Counted from the stretch's first letter, positions 7,649-17,051 are shown. The stretch is DNA of 43,840 nucleotides from Bacteroidales bacterium (GCA_017428115.1 JAFRRK010000080.1:1-43840), one strand, 5' to 3'. Notes: generated by a model not told the origin, from the letters alone. Program-made: numbers and translations.

Positions 7649-10627
7649 CTATCTTTTTCTCTTGTCTCCACGTCCAGTGCGAGAGATATCTTTAGTCTTT
7701 GGTCGAGTAGATGTAGTAGTCTGTGGATTAGTGATTTTAATAGATTTTAAGAGTGAGTCTCTAGTAGGTCGTCGTCGAATGGTTGTATCTTTTGACCGAG
7801 AGACTGAGGAAGAAGAAGCCGGACGAGTGACTGTAGTAGTCTGTGGACGAGTGACTGTGCTAGTCTGCGGACGAGTGACTGTAGTAGCAGAAGATGGACG
7901 AGTGACTACTGGCAATAAGACCGTCGAGCTGTCGGCAGTTATCCATTCACTGGCAATTTGCTTGTCTTCATTATTGGTGTAGTATACCTTAAACAGAGGC
8001 TTAATCTTTGGATTTTTGATTGGGATGGTGAATGTCAATGAGCCTTGATATGGTATGGTGTCGGTTTTGGCATAATGGATGCCGTTTGAGTCGTCATCAT
8101 ACTTTACATCAACCTTTACCGATTTGATATATTCGTTTTCATCCCACGCCATACGGAATGTCAGATTGGAACCTTTCTTGCACCGATCGAGATTGAACAC
8201 GATACATAAGAATGCCACAATGAAAACTAGTGCAATCGCTGGCTTCAACCACTTCTGGTCTTTTAAGGGTTTTTTAGCAGATCTTTCTTTGGGTGGACGA
8301 ATAGCGTTCCATACTTGGTGGAATTCGGGACTAGGCTTGAATGATATCGGAGCGTCGCCAGGCAGGATTACTGTCGTATTAGTGACGGTGGTCAAATCGC
8401 TGAAGGCAGCACTATTTTTACCACTCTCTTGTTTGTAGTTATATTTGACAATAATACGTGGCTTTATCTCTGGATTCTTGATGCGTAGGGTGACAGATCG
8501 GTTTTCAATTTCGCCCCGGATCAGTGTAATATCTTTTTCGCATAGGTGTATTTGATTCTGCTCATCATCGTAGATGACATAGATGAAAGCCTTGTCATTT
8601 TGTGGAGGCCAGTTGACTCGGAAGTTGAGGGTGAGGTACTGCGTTTCGGGTTCGGCAGGTTGTGTTGTGCCCGTTGATTCTGATGCTTGGGGATTTGGCT
8701 CGTCGGGGACTGTCGGCTCTTTGAGGTCGTCTTCATAGATGAATAGGATTCCGTTCATGTCCGTGTTGGTCCGCCATGCGGTCCATTCCGGATCTGTAGG
8801 TCCGTCGTTGAGGATTTGTCGGATGCGGTACTCAAATATACGTTTCTCATCATTATTGGATTGCAGCGCGGCGTTGAGATTCGGAGTCATGGAAATCTTG
8901 GTCTGATTGTCACCATTTACCAGGGAGACAATCTCGTTGATACCGAATTTATTCCTCAGCCCGATTTGTAGTACTTTGAGGTCGGGATGGTTAGACCAGT
9001 TGAAGTCGGCCATAATAGTCTGTGTCCATTCTTCGAGCGGAGTGGCAGCGGATTCATTGGTCTTGGTAATTATTTCTTTGAGGTCTTCGTCGTTGAGGCG
9101 GATTGTGTAGGGTTCGCAGATGAACTGGTTCCAGTAGTCTTCGTTGGTACCGATGCCGAGGAACTTGGCATGTTTTATCTTGTCGGCCTGTTCTTCGGTG
9201 AGTTTGACAGAAACGCTGGCATCGCGATCGAGTGTGACGGGGAGACCTTTGTCGGACATGTACATTAGGTTATGTTCGGCATCGGTCACTTTATTGTTTT
9301 TCCATCTAAGGAGTGAAAGTGTGAGACCGCCGATTTTAATAGGGTATTGGCCACGATTGGTGATAGTGGCCATGTAGTTGGGCCATGTGCATTGGTCTGT
9401 TTTCACTTCAGGGTGGATGCCAGTAAGCTTATGCATGTTGAGCTCCACAGGGATGGGCCCCAGCTCGTGTTCCTTTTCGGCATCGATACCGTCGTACACT
9501 TTGAAATAGACATTACCGATGGCGATGCCTTCGTTTAGGAGTTTGTCTTGGAAGAGTTGGACAGCACCGTCATAGGGCGTTTTGAGCACGACGACGAAGC
9601 TGGACTCGGGTCCGGCCTGTATTTCTTCTACGGGGACGATGGAGGAGTAGCCCTCTTTGCCATATAGCTTGCCGTCAGGCATCTCCTGTCCCCATTCAAA
9701 GCGTGCGCAGTTGAAGCCGCCGTAGCGAAGTTCGCAGTATTTTTTGCCTTTCCTTCGTAGGAATACGGTGTATGCGTTACGTTTGGCGTTGGGATTGACA
9801 TAGGGGGCTATGCGGATGCGGGTGAGGATTTTCCGACCACCCTCTTCATCGACAATTTCGGTAGTGATGTCGGGAGCATTGTTTGACAATGCCTTGATGC
9901 GGTATTCTTGGGGCAAGAAGTAGATGGCATCGTCCTTGAAGGGGTCTTTGAAGTAGACGGTGTGGGCATGGCCTTCGTTGTCGAGGAATGTTTCCTTTTC
10001 CCAGCAGAGGAGGTTTTTGACATCTTCGAACATGTGGCTGTCTTCAAGGGCATCGATGTCGATAGTACCACTGACAGTGGTGGTCTGAGGCTCAATAGAA
10101 GCGTTTTCTTGTTTGAGTTTTTCCTGCAACTCAGGTGAGGTAATGTCGAACCATAGAAACTTGCCGCTCCATTCGATTTTGGCACCCCCCTCTTTGAGTA
10201 TGGCTTTTTTGAGTGCGATGAAGTTTTGGATGTCCTTCCACTTCTCTGTGCCGCCAGCCTCCTGCGGACGCTGGCTGCTATTCATATAGAAATTTAGATT
10301 CTGGGTATGGTCGGGGTAGATGAGTTTGATGTTCAGATTCCTCAGTATCATGGGCACGGCATCGGCCACGTCAGTATTGACAGTGAACTTGTAGTCCATG
10401 ATGACCTGGTCGTTTTCGATTTTGAAGTACAAGTGGATGGGTGTCCCATCGAGACTGAGCCGTTCGAATACTAGCTTGGGCTCTCCATACTCCATGGGCT
10501 GGAGGTTGCTGTCGAAGCCCTTTATCTTTGTGCCGGGCACGTATGGGCCATAGAGGAAGTTGATTTCTTCCGAATTGACCATCTTGCTGATGAATGTTTT
10601 GAGCGTTTCGCTAAGGGGAATGTCCAT
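7649..10627 (-). CDS. Cluster protein C, single-pass membrane protein with C-terminal module outside
   Basis: 992 aa, unnamed. It differs from its five neighbours: the shared N-terminal domain is absent, replaced by ~650 residues of unrecognised mixed alpha/beta sequence. A ~90-residue beta module begins near 665 (pattern YDDEQNQIH...IKNPEIKPRIIVKY...TVILP). A basic segment (RSAKKPLKDQK) then precedes one hydrophobic helix at ~790-810 (AIALVFIVAFLCIVFNL), and a second copy of the module follows (~815-900, KYDDDSNGIHY...IKNPKIKPLFKVYY...TVLLP). The tail is Thr/Arg/Pro-rich with 8-residue TVTRPQT(S/T) repeats and ends GDKRKR. By the positive-inside rule the N-terminus would be cytoplasmic and the tail periplasmic. 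The module is shared with gene B, which suggests that B and C work together; C may be the anchor of the system (inference). Confidence 0.8.
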   Translation of the reverse strand: MDIPLSETLKTFISKMVNSEEINFLYGPYVPGTKIKGFDSNLQPMEYGEPKLVFERLSLDGTPIHLYFKIENDQVIMDYKFTVNTDVADAVPMILRNLNIKLIYPDHTQNLNFYMNSSQRPQEAGGTEKWKDIQNFIALKKAILKEGGAKIEWSGKFLWFDITSPELQEKLKQENASIEPQTTTVSGTIDIDALEDSHMFEDVKNLLCWEKETFLDNEGHAHTVYFKDPFKDDAIYFLPQEYRIKALSNNAPDITTEIVDEEGGRKILTRIRIAPYVNPNAKRNAYTVFLRRKGKKYCELRYGGFNCARFEWGQEMPDGKLYGKEGYSSIVPVEEIQAGPESSFVVVLKTPYDGAVQLFQDKLLNEGIAIGNVYFKVYDGIDAEKEHELGPIPVELNMHKLTGIHPEVKTDQCTWPNYMATITNRGQYPIKIGGLTLSLLRWKNNKVTDAEHNLMYMSDKGLPVTLDRDASVSVKLTEEQADKIKHAKFLGIGTNEDYWNQFICEPYTIRLNDEDLKEIITKTNESAATPLEEWTQTIMADFNWSNHPDLKVLQIGLRNKFGINEIVSLVNGDNQTKISMTPNLNAALQSNNDEKRIFEYRIRQILNDGPTDPEWTAWRTNTDMNGILFIYEDDLKEPTVPDEPNPQASESTGTTQPAEPETQYLTLNFRVNWPPQNDKAFIYVIYDDEQNQIHLCEKDITLIRGEIENRSVTLRIKNPEIKPRIIVKYNYKQESGKNSAAFSDLTTVTNTTVILPGDAPISFKPSPEFHQVWNAIRPPKERSAKKPLKDQKWLKPAIALVFIVAFLCIVFNLDRCKKGSNLTFRMAWDENEYIKSVKVDVKYDDDSNGIHYAKTDTIPYQGSLTFTIPIKNPKIKPLFKVYYTNNEDKQIASEWITADSSTVLLPVVTRPSSATTVTRPQTSTVTRPQTTTVTRPASSSSVSRSKDTTIRRRPTRDSLLKSIKITNPQTTTSTRPKTKDISRTGRGDKRKR
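7821..7911. repeat. 24-bp coding tandem repeat in gene C tail
   Basis: The sequence GGACGAGTGACTGT recurs at 7821, 7845 and 7869 (24-bp steps), with a further GGACGAGTGACTA copy at 7896. It encodes the TVTRPQT(S/T) octapeptide repeats of the protein's tail. Repeat number is likely to vary between strains by slippage. Confidence 0.85.
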
Positions 10628-10655
10628 GATTGTGAATAATGTGATTGGTGAATGG

Positions 10656-10702
10656 TGATTAGTGGCCTGTGTTTTTCTGTGGACTATGATTAGTGACCTG
10701 TG
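10656..10702. repeat. 31-bp-spaced direct repeat in cluster spacer B-C
   Basis: TGATTAGTGGCCTGTG (10656-10671) and TGATTAGTGACCTGTG (10687-10702) differ at one base. They lie in the 110-nt spacer between genes B and C, which is made of GTGA(A/T)T(A/T)G-like units similar to those in the other cluster spacers. Confidence 0.75.
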
Positions 10703-10737
10703 AAACGAGCGCTATCGTGTCACCGGTCACCAAATAA

Positions 10738-13692
10738 TTAAGCTTTAGGTGGTACTGCATCGGGCAACAATATGGTTGTGCCAGAGATGGGGGTCTCGTC
10801 GCTGTTGATAGTGTCGCCAGTGAGAGTGACGTATTCGGCCAGTATGCGGGGCTGTATGGCTGGATTCTTAATTTGAATGGTAACCACCTTGTCTTCGTTA
10901 CTTTGCTTAATTTTGAAGGTTGGGCAGTTGTCGTCGTTGTAGTGGATGCCGTTTGCATCGTCGTCATACTTGATATGGATAGCTACGAAGTACCATTTCT
11001 CCCAGTCCATGCCTGCAGGACTGAATGTGAGGTTGAGGTCTTGAATGACGGGTTCGGGCGCAGGCTCGGGTGCAGTTGCAGGAGTGCTACTGCTGCCTAT
11101 TGTCTGGGAGGGACTGGATGAGCCAGAGTTCACAGGAGCGGCAACGTCCTGCGTGGGGGGTGCGGCGGCTGGCAGTATGACGTAGGTGTTGGCTGTCTTT
11201 TCCTCACTGGGGATGATTATGTCGCCCGTCGGTGGGACGTATTCGGCAATGATGCGGGGTCGGATGGAGTCATCGAGGACGGGAATTTCGACTGTACATT
11301 CACATTGCCCTTCTATGAGTTTGAGTGGCTTAATCTTTTCGTCACCATAATGGAGGTTGTTGGTGGGGTCGTCATATTTGAAATGTAGGATGACACAGAA
11401 CCACTTTTTCCAGTCGATCATGCCACCGTCGATGTCGATGGTCATGCTGTGGGGAATGGCGGCCCTGTTGACGCTGACTTTGAGCTCGATAGTCTGCTGG
11501 TAGGTGTCGGCACTCATAGCGACAGGGGCTGACCATTCGGACTCTTGACGCTCGTCGTTGCCTACGACATAGTATTGATATTTGTACTTGTAGGTCTTTT
11601 CACGGTCTTCTTTGAGACGAATTTGCCATTGCCACATGTCGGGATCATCGAACCAAGGACTGTACTCCTCCTTGCCTTGGCATTTGACGATTACTCGTAC
11701 CTTGTCAATGTCGGAGCGTTTGAAGAGGAGGTCGAAGTTGGTGGTGAAGACACCAGTGAGCTTGTCGTTGACGGTAAGGGATTTGGTCGAGTTGTCGCCG
11801 TGATACTCTTGTGACCAATCGTCGGTGCCGTCGAGGTAGAAGTAGTGGATGCGGTAGGTGTAGTCGGAGGTGCCTTTGTACATAAAGCAGTTCCATGTGT
11901 CGATGGGGTTCTGCTGGGTGAGGGTGATGGTTTTGGTAGCACCGTATTGGTCAGGTGCGTCACGGTATTTGAATTCGACATCGAGTTTTTGGATGACGTT
12001 CCAGGCTACGTCGCCAGCTGTGCACTCTACGCAGAGGTTGCGCATGTCGACATAAGGGACATATATGTCGCTGCCGATGCCACTACATTCTTTGAGTTGT
12101 GTCCATTTTTGGTCTTCGCTCATGTTGCGGTAGACATCGTAGCCGCGGTAGCGTATCATGGTGCTGTAGTAGAATTTGTCTATCAGTTTGCCTTGGTCGT
12201 CACGGCTCATGATGACTGAGAAAGTCTTGGTGTCGGGATTGTCTTTGTCGAAGTTGAAAACGCGGTCCATCTTGGTTGCACCAGTCTTTTCCTTGTAGAT
12301 GACTCGGACAGAGACGATGGCGATGTCGCGTTCGAAATTGGTGTTGTCGACGCGGACGGGAACTATCATTTCTTGGAAGTATATGTCGCTAGCATCAAGT
12401 TCGCGCACGTAGGTGTTCATGTCGACTCCTTTGAGTAGGAGCTCGAGGGTCTGGTTGGGATTGGCTTCGAACTCGACGGCCTTGTTTTTGGTGATTGTGA
12501 AGTCGTAGTCGGTATGGGCTTCGATATTTTCGATGTTGCGCAGGCGGTAGTCGATGTCGTAGGCGACATTTTTCTTCTTACTGTCGGTATGGGCCTTGCC
12601 ATCTTTGTCGGTATAAGTGTTCTCAACTTGTCCGGTTTCCACGTCGTGGGGGGTGGCAATGTCGTTGGGGTCGAGGGGTTGGACATGCTCGAACATCATG
12701 TCGCACACTTTGTCGGCGAGCTGGTCGCCGAGCGACTTGATGATGAGTTCTTCGTATTTTTCGTTGTTTTCGTCTTTGATGTAGCCTATGATTTCGATTT
12801 CGATATTTTTGGTAATAGAGTTGTAGTTGTTTAGGTAGTTGTATAGATCTTCTTTGGAGATGTAAAGGTCGGCGCCGTTGCAGTAGACTCTGCCACTTCG
12901 GTTCATGTTGTTTATTTCTTTGGGGAGGATATATTCGCCACGGTATTTGGAGTCGAGGCCGGCGTGGGAGTTGCGTTTGTTTTTAAATACACTGTATATT
13001 TGGTCGTACTTGATACGCGCCTTAGCAATGAAGGGCATGAAGGCATCGTATTTGAGCTCATATTCGATGACAGCACTAAGGTTGACACTCTTGTCGTCTT
13101 TTTCGTGGGGCTTAAAGATTTGGTAGAGGATTTGCGACTCTTGGGCATCGTAGTTGGCGGCAAATGTGGCGTTGCAGTTTCCGAAAAGGCTGGGTTTGGT
13201 CTCTTTGGTAAACTTTCCATCGACGTCGGAGCTGGCGAGGTTGATGGTTGCCTTGCCAGAGGTGAAGTCAACGGGACGTATGGTTACTCTGTGGGTGTTG
13301 ATGGGGATGATTCTCCACAGTCGTTTATTGATGCCGGTCAATGTGCTTGGTGGGATAATCTTAGAGGTGTCATATTTGGGGTAGTATTGAGCAATAAGGC
13401 TGTTGAAATTAATTGTCCGCACAGCGTTCTCAATTTTTTGCATCTCATCATCGGTGAGTGCGAGATTGACGGAAAGAACTAGTCGGCCTTCTTGAACGGC
13501 ATTGGAGCCTTCTTTTTTGATGCCGCGACCGATGACCATGTAGTCAAAGACAGACTTTTTGGTCTCGGGGTTGACGGTGATGCGGGGGTGGTTGTTGATG
13601 TAGTAGATGGTGTAGGGGTCTTGATGGTCGTGATAGAGGGATATGTATGGGGCACCATCTACTCCGGGGCAGGGGATGAAATTTGTAATCAT
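10738..13692 (-). CDS. Cluster protein B, shared N-terminal domain plus five beta modules
   Basis: Unnamed family, 984 aa, no signal peptide. The N-terminal domain is shared with A, D, E and F: YYINNHPRITVNPETKK (30-46), LVLSVNLALTDDEMQKIENA (71-90), PSLFG (167-171) and VIEYELKYDAFMPFIAKARI (208-227). A helix near 310-340 follows (YEELIIKSLGDQLADKVCDM). From ~420 there are about five consecutive beta modules. The last two have the pattern DW(K/E)KW....(I/H)xYDDxxNxxHY...I(K/V)xPxIxPRIxAEY...(Y/T)xxLP, and the same module occurs twice in gene C. A Pro/Ala/Ser-rich linker separates the last two modules. The gene starts 54 nt after gene A and ends 110 nt before gene C. Function unknown; tandem sandwich modules suggest binding or assembly. 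Confidence 0.8.
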   Translation of the reverse strand: MITNFIPCPGVDGAPYISLYHDHQDPYTIYYINNHPRITVNPETKKSVFDYMVIGRGIKKEGSNAVQEGRLVLSVNLALTDDEMQKIENAVRTINFNSLIAQYYPKYDTSKIIPPSTLTGINKRLWRIIPINTHRVTIRPVDFTSGKATINLASSDVDGKFTKETKPSLFGNCNATFAANYDAQESQILYQIFKPHEKDDKSVNLSAVIEYELKYDAFMPFIAKARIKYDQIYSVFKNKRNSHAGLDSKYRGEYILPKEINNMNRSGRVYCNGADLYISKEDLYNYLNNYNSITKNIEIEIIGYIKDENNEKYEELIIKSLGDQLADKVCDMMFEHVQPLDPNDIATPHDVETGQVENTYTDKDGKAHTDSKKKNVAYDIDYRLRNIENIEAHTDYDFTITKNKAVEFEANPNQTLELLLKGVDMNTYVRELDASDIYFQEMIVPVRVDNTNFERDIAIVSVRVIYKEKTGATKMDRVFNFDKDNPDTKTFSVIMSRDDQGKLIDKFYYSTMIRYRGYDVYRNMSEDQKWTQLKECSGIGSDIYVPYVDMRNLCVECTAGDVAWNVIQKLDVEFKYRDAPDQYGATKTITLTQQNPIDTWNCFMYKGTSDYTYRIHYFYLDGTDDWSQEYHGDNSTKSLTVNDKLTGVFTTNFDLLFKRSDIDKVRVIVKCQGKEEYSPWFDDPDMWQWQIRLKEDREKTYKYKYQYYVVGNDERQESEWSAPVAMSADTYQQTIELKVSVNRAAIPHSMTIDIDGGMIDWKKWFCVILHFKYDDPTNNLHYGDEKIKPLKLIEGQCECTVEIPVLDDSIRPRIIAEYVPPTGDIIIPSEEKTANTYVILPAAAPPTQDVAAPVNSGSSSPSQTIGSSSTPATAPEPAPEPVIQDLNLTFSPAGMDWEKWYFVAIHIKYDDDANGIHYNDDNCPTFKIKQSNEDKVVTIQIKNPAIQPRILAEYVTLTGDTINSDETPISGTTILLPDAVPPKA

Positions 13693-13746
13693 AATGATGT
13701 GTTTTTAATAATCAGTAATCATTAATTAAGATTATTCATTTTTTAA

Positions 13747-16700
13747 TTAGACACTTAGGACATATTCTGTTCTGTCGGTGTAGAATTCTGTTTGGTTTGG
13801 GGTGAAGTTTGTAGATGTGCCGTCGTTGCGTTTGAGGATGACTGATTTGACGGTTATTTTTTCAGGATCCTCGGCGTTGTAGTTGGTTACAAAGTAGTAT
13901 TCGGGTTTCCGCTTGGTGAGTGTGAAGGAGTGCTCGCGGTTGCCTTGTTGGAGCAAGATGTCAATGCTTATAATGTTCTGGAAGGTATCTTCTCCTTGTG
14001 CGGTGGTGAACAGGATCATACCGGAGGTGGGGTTTTGAATTATGAGTTCTTTGCGTTCGAGAGAGGCGGTGATGACGGTAAGTGCGCGTTGGGAGATAGG
14101 GATGTTGTTGTAGGGTTCGTTGAGGGTGTAATTGATTTGTGCTTTGTAGTGACTGTTTGGGTTGAGGAGGATAGTGTCGTTGGTGTCGGAGGTGATGCTG
14201 AGGTCATAGATGCTGGAACCTAGGGTGCTATTGTGTACGGGAAGGAGTGAAAGCAGAGCGGTATTGAGGCCTTGGTTTAGGGTGAGGTTGCCTGCCGTGA
14301 TGTTGAGGGCGTAGATGCCCGCGATATCGTCGGGGCCGATGGCGATGACTTTGTTGGTAGTGGTCTTCCACAGGGTTTGGAAGAGGAAAGACTGGTCGGG
14401 ATCAAAGCCGACACATTTCTGGGAGTCGAAGACCAGAGTCACTTTATAGTATAGAAGTTTTGGGGAGAGGGTTTCGTTGGTTATCTCCTCGTCAGTGAAT
14501 TGGCGTTTGAGTTCGGAATCGGTGGGTATGGCGGTGGAGAATTCTTCAGAGTAGAACTCGATTTCGGCCTCGGGTTTCTCTTTGGTGAGGGAGACGACAT
14601 GTCCAGTACTTTCGGGGTGTTTGAGGTCGATGCTGATTTGCTTGAGGTGGTAGGTGTCGAAGTCGAGTGATGAGTATAGCTTGATGGTGTGTTTGCGGAA
14701 GAAGCCCATGCCCAGTCGGCCGACCATCACTTGGCGTTCGAGGTCGAAGTCGGTGCCATCGACGGTAACCATGCCGCAGGGGTGGATGATTTGGTTGATG
14801 GCGGTCTGCCTGTTGAAGATGTAGGTGCGTTTCTTGGTTTCCCTTAGATTACGCTTTTTGTAGGTGTAGGCAATCTTGGCATTGAGTTTCCATTCAACGC
14901 TGTCAACATTGGTGACAATGGACTCGCTGGACTCTTTGCTCGTAGTGTTTTTGATGTCTTTTTCAGATGGTTCGGTAATAGTCGGTTGGGTGTTCTTGTC
15001 ATCACTGATAGGTGGTTCGGTAACAGGTGGTTGGGTGTTCTTGTCATCACTGATAGGTGGTTCGATAACAGGTGGTTCGGTGTCCTTTGGCTTCTCTGTG
15101 GGTTTGACTTCTTGTTCTTTCTTCTTGTCGGCTAAGAATAGGTTGTATTGCTCTTCTTCCATGTATTTTTTGACAACGGCGTATTTTTCCCACTTTTCGG
15201 TGGAAGAAACCTTCTTCTCCCATATATCTTTAGTTATTCTGCTGTGTTTGTCAGCAAGTTCTCTGAATTTCTTTTTATTTGGTTTTTGTGAGGAGGAAGA
15301 TGAAGATGATGTGTTGTCGCAGGGGTCGCAGCAAGGGTTGCAGTTGTTTTGTTCGCGGATGGGGCAGCCGTTTTTGTCATAGCCGATGTCCTTTAGGTAT
15401 CTTGTGTATCCTGATTCGTTGACGTATTGCTCTTTGGTTGAGTATTTTTCGAAGTCGGCTTCAGTAAGGTCTTTTTTGAGCCATTCGTCAAGGTCTATTT
15501 GCTTGCCTACGCCTGCGATTGATATGAATGAGGGGTATGTGCGGGTTTCGTTGGAAGTGTTGGTGTTCTGTTGGGTGTTCTGTTGGGTGTTCTGTTGGGT
15601 GGTTTGTTGGATATTTTGTTGAATGGTTTGTTGGATGATTGTGGAGAGGTTGGAGGAATTGGAGGGTTGCTGACCTTGTTGTTGGGCTTGTTGTTGACCT
15701 TGCTGCTGATCTTCAGTTTTCTTTTCTTCAGTTTTCTTTTCTTCAGTTTTCTTTTCCTCAGTTTTCTTTTCTTCGATTTTCTTCCCCAGTTTCTCCATCT
15801 CTTTGGCTGCGCTGAAATCCTCTTTGGGTAAAGGAGTGGCTGTGAAGAGTTCTGCGGAGAGTAAATCTTTGACCAGTTTGATGGCATTGGGGTCGTCTGC
15901 ACCGAGGGGGGTGCCAGTGTTGTTTCCGGCGAAATCGATTTGTTGGACCACGATGCTGCCTTCGTCGATGAGCTTTCGGTACATATTCTCTATGTCCACA
16001 TCGGCAGCAATGGAGATGCCGAATCCGTCTTTATTGGTGTTGCTGCTTTTGTCATTTTTTTCTTGGGAAGAATCCTCGTCACCATAGGTGAAATCGCCAG
16101 TGAGATTGAAGTGGCTGTCCCAGTAGTCTTCGATGGCTTTGAAGTCGACGGTGATTTTGACATAATGGGCTGGCTCGATGCCTTTGTACGTGAGGTCGTA
16201 GAGTACAGATATTTGTGAGTTGATGTATTTTTCGGATTGAGGCTGGGATGAGTCATCAACGTCGTCGGACTGATTTTTCTTGCTACAGGTGAGCATATTG
16301 TACATGATTTCAGCGTCCCGCCCACCCAAACGGACTGAGAATACAGCGGATTGTTTGCCATAGAGCGAAGGGTGTTGCGAACCGACGATTCTGACTTGTG
16401 AGAGGGGTTTCTCTTGCGCTCCATCCTCGCCAAGCACGTATAGTTTCACGTCGCCTTCATTGAAGATGACGGGTGTCAACACAAATTCGTCTGATGAGGA
16501 GATGATGTCATCAGCATCGAAGTCTTCCTCGTCAATTGATTCGCCATTGGCCTTCTTTTCGGTGACGGCTTGCCGTATAGCGTAGGGGAGGAGGTTTTTA
16601 AACTCTTTCTTGAGTTCGTTGATCTCTGCTTCCGTAGGACCGAGTTCTACTTGGAGGGTGAGGAAACCGCCTGTCTGATTGATATCGTCGTTAAACTTGG

Positions 16701-16875
16701 GGTTATCGGTGTCCCCCATCTCCGAATTAATATAGACATAATAGCTCAGTTTCTTTCCGTTGTCTGCAATATGGACATTACCCTCTTTGGGAAGATACCA
16801 ATACTTTCTCTTATCTGCATGGTCACGAAAAAGGGTTATCCCATTTATTGATACCGCATACTCTTTAGCTAGCAT
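13747..16875 (-). CDS. Cluster protein A (first gene), shared N-terminal domain with long low-complexity linkers
   Basis: Unnamed family, 1042 aa, no signal peptide. It is the first gene of the six-gene run, behind a ~170-nt leader. The shared domain includes YWYLPKEGNVHIADNGKK (25-42), LTLQVELGPTEAEINELKKE (72-91), PSLYG (~168-172) and VLYDLTYKGIEPAHYVKITVD (~222). A segment NMYRKLIDEGSIVVQQIDF follows near 295-315. Then come linkers: KKTEE repeats (~365-388), a Q/N-rich tract (~388-442) and a Cys cluster near 500-520 (CPIREQNNCNPCCDPC). A Ser tract and a 15-residue TEPPISDDKNTQPPV repeat (~595-638) follow. The C-terminal ~390 residues are beta-rich. The C-x8-C-x2-CC-x2-C spacing could bind metal (inference). 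The linkers suggest separated domains, and this member may scaffold the others. Confidence 0.8.
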   Translation of the reverse strand: MLAKEYAVSINGITLFRDHADKRKYWYLPKEGNVHIADNGKKLSYYVYINSEMGDTDNPKFNDDINQTGGFLTLQVELGPTEAEINELKKEFKNLLPYAIRQAVTEKKANGESIDEEDFDADDIISSSDEFVLTPVIFNEGDVKLYVLGEDGAQEKPLSQVRIVGSQHPSLYGKQSAVFSVRLGGRDAEIMYNMLTCSKKNQSDDVDDSSQPQSEKYINSQISVLYDLTYKGIEPAHYVKITVDFKAIEDYWDSHFNLTGDFTYGDEDSSQEKNDKSSNTNKDGFGISIAADVDIENMYRKLIDEGSIVVQQIDFAGNNTGTPLGADDPNAIKLVKDLLSAELFTATPLPKEDFSAAKEMEKLGKKIEEKKTEEKKTEEKKTEEKKTEDQQQGQQQAQQQGQQPSNSSNLSTIIQQTIQQNIQQTTQQNTQQNTQQNTNTSNETRTYPSFISIAGVGKQIDLDEWLKKDLTEADFEKYSTKEQYVNESGYTRYLKDIGYDKNGCPIREQNNCNPCCDPCDNTSSSSSSSQKPNKKKFRELADKHSRITKDIWEKKVSSTEKWEKYAVVKKYMEEEQYNLFLADKKKEQEVKPTEKPKDTEPPVIEPPISDDKNTQPPVTEPPISDDKNTQPTITEPSEKDIKNTTSKESSESIVTNVDSVEWKLNAKIAYTYKKRNLRETKKRTYIFNRQTAINQIIHPCGMVTVDGTDFDLERQVMVGRLGMGFFRKHTIKLYSSLDFDTYHLKQISIDLKHPESTGHVVSLTKEKPEAEIEFYSEEFSTAIPTDSELKRQFTDEEITNETLSPKLLYYKVTLVFDSQKCVGFDPDQSFLFQTLWKTTTNKVIAIGPDDIAGIYALNITAGNLTLNQGLNTALLSLLPVHNSTLGSSIYDLSITSDTNDTILLNPNSHYKAQINYTLNEPYNNIPISQRALTVITASLERKELIIQNPTSGMILFTTAQGEDTFQNIISIDILLQQGNREHSFTLTKRKPEYYFVTNYNAEDPEKITVKSVILKRNDGTSTNFTPNQTEFYTDRTEYVLSV
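14969..15075. repeat. 45-bp coding tandem repeat in gene A
   Basis: The GGTTCGGTAA...GATAGGT unit begins at 14969 and at 15014, and a partial third copy starts at 15059. It encodes a 15-residue Pro/Asp/Lys-rich linker repeat (TEPPISDDKNTQPPV). Confidence 0.85.
15565..15600. repeat. 12-bp coding tandem repeat in gene A
   Basis: Three exact copies of GTTCTGTTGGGT, flanked by degenerate ones. They encode the N-T-Q-Q repeats inside the Q/N-rich linker. Confidence 0.9.
15711..15770. repeat. 15-bp coding tandem repeat in gene A
   Basis: Four copies of CTTCAGTTTTCTTTT (one substitution in the fourth), encoding the charged (K)KTEE pentapeptide repeat that precedes the Q/N-rich linker. Confidence 0.9.
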
Positions 16876-17051
16876 AATTTTATAGTTTTTTACCCGTTGA
16901 AAGAATTATGTCAGTGCGCAATTCCGTCAAATGGTTTATGGTTAATGATACAGTAGGTTCTTTATACTTTTTGGCCGTTATGACAAGCAGAACCCGTTGA
17001 CCTGCCAAACCGATGTCACACCGTGGTGTTTTTTAACATTTTTTTCGACTG

